This document shows positions 38,725 to 42,431 of a stretch of 42,431 nucleotides of DNA, one piece after another. The stretch covers positions 65,161 through 107,591 of the forward strand of contig JALFVM010000050.1 of NCBI GenBank assembly GCA_022787145.1, given 5' to 3'. The position numbers and the translations under genes are program-made. Source of the DNA: Lachnospiraceae bacterium. GTDB taxonomy: Bacteria; Bacillota; Clostridia; Lachnospirales; Lachnospiraceae. Position 1 is the stretch's first letter. Each line of letters starts with the position of its first letter. The notes under the pieces are model-generated. The model saw nothing but the letters and a program-made list of their open reading frames with translations. It did not search any database and was not told where the DNA came from.

Positions 38725-40674
38725 CTATTTCTCAATAATCATACCAGAACGATATGCCTCGAGCAATGCCTTAAGCTCCTGGATTCTCTCACGAAGCACC
38801 AAACCCGTATCGGTATCGCCAACCAGTCGGCGACGTTCGGTCAGTTTGACAGCTACCTGTTTGGAGTGAATATCCTCTTCTTTTTCCACAGCTTCCTCCG
38901 CGGAGGTAAACGGATCATGTGCTGCCAGAAGAAGTCCATAAGAATTGTAGATCAGCGTATATCCTGCAATTCCTGTTTTCTTCTGGTATGCTCTGGAAAA
39001 TCCGCCATCGATGACAAGTACCTTGCCGTTGCACTTGACCGGACTTTCTCCCGCTTTCTGCTGCACCGGCACATGGCCGTTGATGATATGCACGTCATCT
39101 CCCTGCAGTCCGAATTCTTTCAAGATGTTGTCAATGACTGTCCCATCCTCCAGAAGTTTGTAATATGGATTCTTTTTCTCCACATGAGTTTCCGGATCCT
39201 CGATAAAATAACGCTCAAAGGTCGTCATTTTGTCTTTTCCAAACAGCGGAGAGTTCGGTCCTGACCAGATATACCACATAATGTCCGCACTTCTCTCGCG
39301 TTCTTCCTCATTGACTGCAAAGAATGCACGGCGCACGTAGACTTCAAGTGCATCATACAACGCTTTTCCCTTATACGTTTTACCATAAATCTGCACTTCT
39401 TTCAAGGAGCCATCTTCATTCAGAGGAACACAGCCATGATACAGAAGATTTCCATTGTATACTTTATAAAGGCTTCCCTTGTTCAACAAAAGCATCATAT
39501 GTTTCTGCATCTTGTCACACTTAAGGAATGCAGAGCGAAGGCGCTGCATCACTTCATTTTCTTCCTCTGTCAGCGCATACGGATCCTTCGGGTCAATCGT
39601 CGGGAAATTCGTATCCAGAAGCGGATATTCTTTTCCATAGATCTTAATTGTTCCCTTTTCATAATCAATGCAGTGAAGCAGTCGTCTGTCCTCCATGTTG
39701 AAGCACTTTCTTCTCTCTAAAAGCTGTCCCTCCAGTTTAAACTGAATAATACTGATTGCCTTGTGAATCTGGGTATTCAGACGATTTTCCTCTGCACTCT
39801 TGGCACTGTCGCCTTTAATCTTGAAGCAGTCACACGGATCATTGGCATAAACAGTCATCGCAAAGGTCGCAAGCGGAAGAATATTGATTCCATAACCATC
39901 TTCCAGAATATCCAGATTTCCATATCTTGCAGAGGTACGCACAATTGTCGCGATACAGGACAACTGTCCTGCTGCCGCTCCCATCCAAACAACGTCATGA
40001 TTTCCCCACTGAATATCAAGAGAATGATACTCCTGCAATTTTTCCATGATAAAGTGCGGGCCTGGACCTCTGTCGTAAATATCGCCGAGAATATGTAAGT
40101 GATCCACAACAAGGCGCTGAATCAGTTCTGCCAGTGCCACAATGAAGTTTTCCGCTCTTCCAATCGAAATAATCGTATCTACAATGGCATCGTAATATGC
40201 CTCTTTGTCAAGGACCTCACTTTTCTCTGTAATCAACTCCTCAATGACATAGGCATAATCCTTCGGCAGAGCTTTTCGCACTTTCGACCTCGTATATTTG
40301 GAGGATACCGTTTTGCACACTTCAATCAGACGATACAGCGTGATCTTGTACCAGTTCTCCATATCTTCTTCCGTCTTCTTTACGAGATCCATTTTTTCTT
40401 TTGGATAGTAAATCAGTGTCGCAAGAGAGCGCTTGTCCGCCGTTCCGAGCGTATGTCCGAACACATCATCAATTTTTTTACGCACAGCCCCAGAGCCATT
40501 GCGCAGCACATGCGAAAATGCCTCATATTCGCCGTGAATGTCTGTCAGAAAGTGCTCCGTTCCTTTTGGCAGATTCAAAATGGACTGGAGATTGATAATC
40601 TCCGTCGCAGCGGAAGCAATTGTTGGATACAGCTCCGCCAGTCTTTGCAAATACCTCAGTTCTTCTTTTCTCAT
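38725..40674 (-). CDS. fbp: Fructose-1,6-bisphosphatase class III
   Basis: The 649-residue enzyme is the Firmicutes-type (class III) fructose-1,6-bisphosphatase of gluconeogenesis. It is unrelated to the class I and II enzymes and built on a calcineurin-like metallophosphatase fold. Metal-site motifs TDIHGEYEAF, GDIYDRGPGPH and WGNHDVVWMG are present, and INGHVPVQ and DGGFSRAYQ lie near the C-terminus. The length is typical. The ATG at 40674 follows AAGGAAGGAG, 18 bases after polC, so the two are probably cotranscribed. Confidence 0.96.
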   Translation of the reverse strand: MRKEELRYLQRLAELYPTIASAATEIINLQSILNLPKGTEHFLTDIHGEYEAFSHVLRNGSGAVRKKIDDVFGHTLGTADKRSLATLIYYPKEKMDLVKKTEEDMENWYKITLYRLIEVCKTVSSKYTRSKVRKALPKDYAYVIEELITEKSEVLDKEAYYDAIVDTIISIGRAENFIVALAELIQRLVVDHLHILGDIYDRGPGPHFIMEKLQEYHSLDIQWGNHDVVWMGAAAGQLSCIATIVRTSARYGNLDILEDGYGINILPLATFAMTVYANDPCDCFKIKGDSAKSAEENRLNTQIHKAISIIQFKLEGQLLERRKCFNMEDRRLLHCIDYEKGTIKIYGKEYPLLDTNFPTIDPKDPYALTEEENEVMQRLRSAFLKCDKMQKHMMLLLNKGSLYKVYNGNLLYHGCVPLNEDGSLKEVQIYGKTYKGKALYDALEVYVRRAFFAVNEEERERSADIMWYIWSGPNSPLFGKDKMTTFERYFIEDPETHVEKKNPYYKLLEDGTVIDNILKEFGLQGDDVHIINGHVPVQQKAGESPVKCNGKVLVIDGGFSRAYQKKTGIAGYTLIYNSYGLLLAAHDPFTSAEEAVEKEEDIHSKQVAVKLTERRRLVGDTDTGLVLRERIQELKALLEAYRSGMIIEK

Positions 40675-40692
40675 ACTCTTCTCCTTCCTTTT

Positions 40693-42431
40693 TTAAAAAT
40701 CAAACAGCGAAAACTGATTCGATGTCGGAATGTCTCCGAACAATTCCAGATCATCCATCAGGTCAATCACCGTTTTGCTCACCTTTGTCCTGTCACGGAA
40801 ATCATCCTTAGACAGGAATTTTCCTTTTGTGGCTGCCTCCACCACAGCGTCCGCAGCCTTCTCTCCAAGTCCCTCAATACAATCCAGCGCAGGCATTAGC
40901 TTCCCGTCAATAATCTGAAAACGGTGTGCTTTGGCTTTATACAGATCAATGGGAGTAAACTCAAATCCCCTCGCGTACATTTCCTGCACGATTCTCATAT
41001 CCTTTAATGTATCCTGTTCTTTTTTCGATGCAGCGTCTCCTTTCCTGCGGATTTCTGCCATGTGGTATTCCAGTCTTTCCTTGCCCATGCACATCAGCTC
41101 ATACGAAAACGACGTAGCACGGATACTGAAAAATGCCGCATAATAAGCAAGCGGATGAAAGACCTTATACCAGGCAATTCGAAAGGCCATCATGACATAC
41201 GCAGCCGCATGTGCCTTCGGGAACATGTATTTGATCAGTTTGCAGGACCAGATATACCAGTCCGGCACGTCGTGTTCTTTCATAACTTCGATCCACTCAT
41301 CACGAAGTCCTTTTCCCTTACGAACACTCTCCATGATTGTAAAGGCAAGTCCGCTCTCCACGCCTTTTCCAATTAGATAAATCATAATATCATCACGCGT
41401 ACAGATTGCTGTGGAAATCGTTGCCTTTCCCTCCTGAATCAGCACCTGTGCATTGCCGAGCCATACATCCGTACCGTGGGAAAGTCCGGCGATACGAACG
41501 AGATCAGACAGATACTTTGGTTTCGTATCTATGAGCATCTGCATGGCGAAATCAGTGCCAAACTCCGGCACACCAAGACAGCCAAGCTTGCAGCCGCCGA
41601 TGTCATCCGGCGTAATGCCAAGTGCCTGTGTACCGGCAAACAACGACATGACTTCTTTGCTGTCCAGAGGAATATCCTGTGCATTCACGCCCGTCAGATC
41701 TTCCAGCATACGAATCATGGTCGGATCATCGTGTCCGAGAATATCCAGCTTCAGAAGGTTTCCGTCGATGGAGTGATAATCAAAATGCGTTGTGATGATG
41801 TCACTGAATTCATCATTGGCCGGATGCTGCACCGGCGTAAAGGTGTAAATCGACCATCCCATAGGAAGAACGACGATACCACCGGGGTGCTGTCCCGTGG
41901 TCCGTCGCACTCCCACACACCCCTCTAAAATCCGCTCAATTTCCTCATTCCGCTTGTGCATTTCATGTTCTTCGAAATAATTTTTTACATAACCATAAGC
42001 CGTTTTATCTGCCAGTGTTCCAACTGTACCGGCACGGAAGGTCTGTCCGGCACCAAAAATAACCTCTGTATAAGCATGGGCCTTACTCTGGTATTCCCCG
42101 GAGAAATTCAAATCAATATCCGGCTCCTTGTCTCCGTAAAAACCAAGGAACGTTTCAAAAGGAATGTCGTGGCCGTCACGAATCAAATCTGCCCCACAAT
42201 TCGGACATTTCTTCGGCGGCATGTCAAACCCGGAACTGCCGGCAAAAGCCTTTACTTCCTCCGAATCAAAATCCGAATAATGGCACTCTCCACAATAGTA
42301 GTGGGCCGGCAGGGGATTTACCTCTGTAATACCGGACATGGTGGCCACAAAGGAGGAACCGACTGACCCTCGGGACCCCACCAGATACCCATCTTCATTG
42401 GACTTCCATACCAGTTTCTGAGCAATGATAT
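40693..42431 (-). CDS. polC: DNA polymerase III PolC, C-terminal part (5' end cut by window)
   Basis: The minus-strand frame is open to the window edge, giving about 579 C-terminal residues of the Gram-positive replicative polymerase (about 1400-1500 in full). Visible are GSRGSVGSSFVATM, the PolC zinc-binding cysteines (YYCGEC and CPNC), the catalytic palm aspartates in PDIDLNFSGEYQ and the FPKAHAAAYV region of the fingers. The helix-hairpin-helix region near the C-terminus (IEGLGEKAADAV) and the final beta-clamp-binding tail NQFSLFDF are also seen. The exonuclease and PHP parts lie outside the window. It is the most upstream gene visible of a probable polC-fbp unit. Confidence 0.97.
   Translation of the reverse strand, partial: IIAQKLVWKSNEDGYLVGSRGSVGSSFVATMSGITEVNPLPAHYYCGECHYSDFDSEEVKAFAGSSGFDMPPKKCPNCGADLIRDGHDIPFETFLGFYGDKEPDIDLNFSGEYQSKAHAYTEVIFGAGQTFRAGTVGTLADKTAYGYVKNYFEEHEMHKRNEEIERILEGCVGVRRTTGQHPGGIVVLPMGWSIYTFTPVQHPANDEFSDIITTHFDYHSIDGNLLKLDILGHDDPTMIRMLEDLTGVNAQDIPLDSKEVMSLFAGTQALGITPDDIGGCKLGCLGVPEFGTDFAMQMLIDTKPKYLSDLVRIAGLSHGTDVWLGNAQVLIQEGKATISTAICTRDDIMIYLIGKGVESGLAFTIMESVRKGKGLRDEWIEVMKEHDVPDWYIWSCKLIKYMFPKAHAAAYVMMAFRIAWYKVFHPLAYYAAFFSIRATSFSYELMCMGKERLEYHMAEIRRKGDAASKKEQDTLKDMRIVQEMYARGFEFTPIDLYKAKAHRFQIIDGKLMPALDCIEGLGEKAADAVVEAATKGKFLSKDDFRDRTKVSKTVIDLMDDLELFGDIPTSNQFSLFDF

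Noticed and set aside
41038-41376. Several plus-strand open frames over polC and fbp
   Set aside because: They are antisense shadows; the minus-strand frames contain the catalytic motifs of PolC and class III fructose bisphosphatase.

Overview
The window looks like chromosomal DNA of a low-to-mid GC Firmicute of the class Clostridia, most likely family Lachnospiraceae. The basis is the Gram-positive PolC polymerase, a class III fructose-1,6-bisphosphatase, a fused SecDF, the SCIFF ribosomal peptide with its radical-SAM maturase, a bifunctional Rel, and a three-gene set that I associate with Clostridia (DUF5716/DUF5717 type). No rRNA, tRNA, phage, CRISPR array or complete insertion sequence was seen. 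Almost all genes are on the minus strand. Only a CNNM-type membrane protein (17967-19226) and an aminotransferase (34947-36044) are on the plus strand.

Region 1 (1-10190, minus strand) is a housekeeping operon. It runs rel, an MBL-fold hydrolase, hemZ, a small HD-GYP protein, hisS and aspS, starting at a good sigma-A promoter in front of rel. A hairpin follows, then an RmlD-like reductase and a dicarboxylate/amino-acid:cation symporter that is cut by the left edge. Region 2 (10191-15905) is the SCIFF peptide (scfA), its maturase (scfB), secDF and recJ, read from one promoter through two internal hairpin terminators. Region 3 (15906-17966) holds a TIGR04086/YrzE-type membrane protein and a Thr/Pro/Glu repeat surface protein with an unusual C-terminal anchor. 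Region 4 (17967-24732) has the CNNM protein facing luxS, a YdcF protein, a GGDEF remnant, a DUF2207 membrane protein, lemA and purB. Region 5 (24733-29180) has purF and a complete polar amino-acid ABC transporter.

Region 6 (29192-34788) is the part least explained by known biology: an operon of a TPR-like protein, a degenerate Hsp70/actin-fold protein and a 1186-residue solenoid protein. It is transcribed away from a HisC/CobD-like aminotransferase, from overlapping promoters that share one palindromic -10 box. Region 7 (36057-42431) has a YbjQ-type protein, an LTA-synthase-like sulfatase, fbp and the C-terminal part of polC, which is cut by the right edge.

The most novel DNA-level signals are two families of very small mobile-looking repeats. 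One is an 18-27 bp palindrome with perfect 8-bp flanking direct repeats (24767-24800 and 26575-26617). The other is a MITE-like hairpin element with ATAAAAT flanks (19223-19311 and 24803-24999). Next to purB the two lie side by side and together form a consensus promoter: TTGACA from the MITE end, a 17-bp spacer, and TATAAT from the target duplication of the palindrome.
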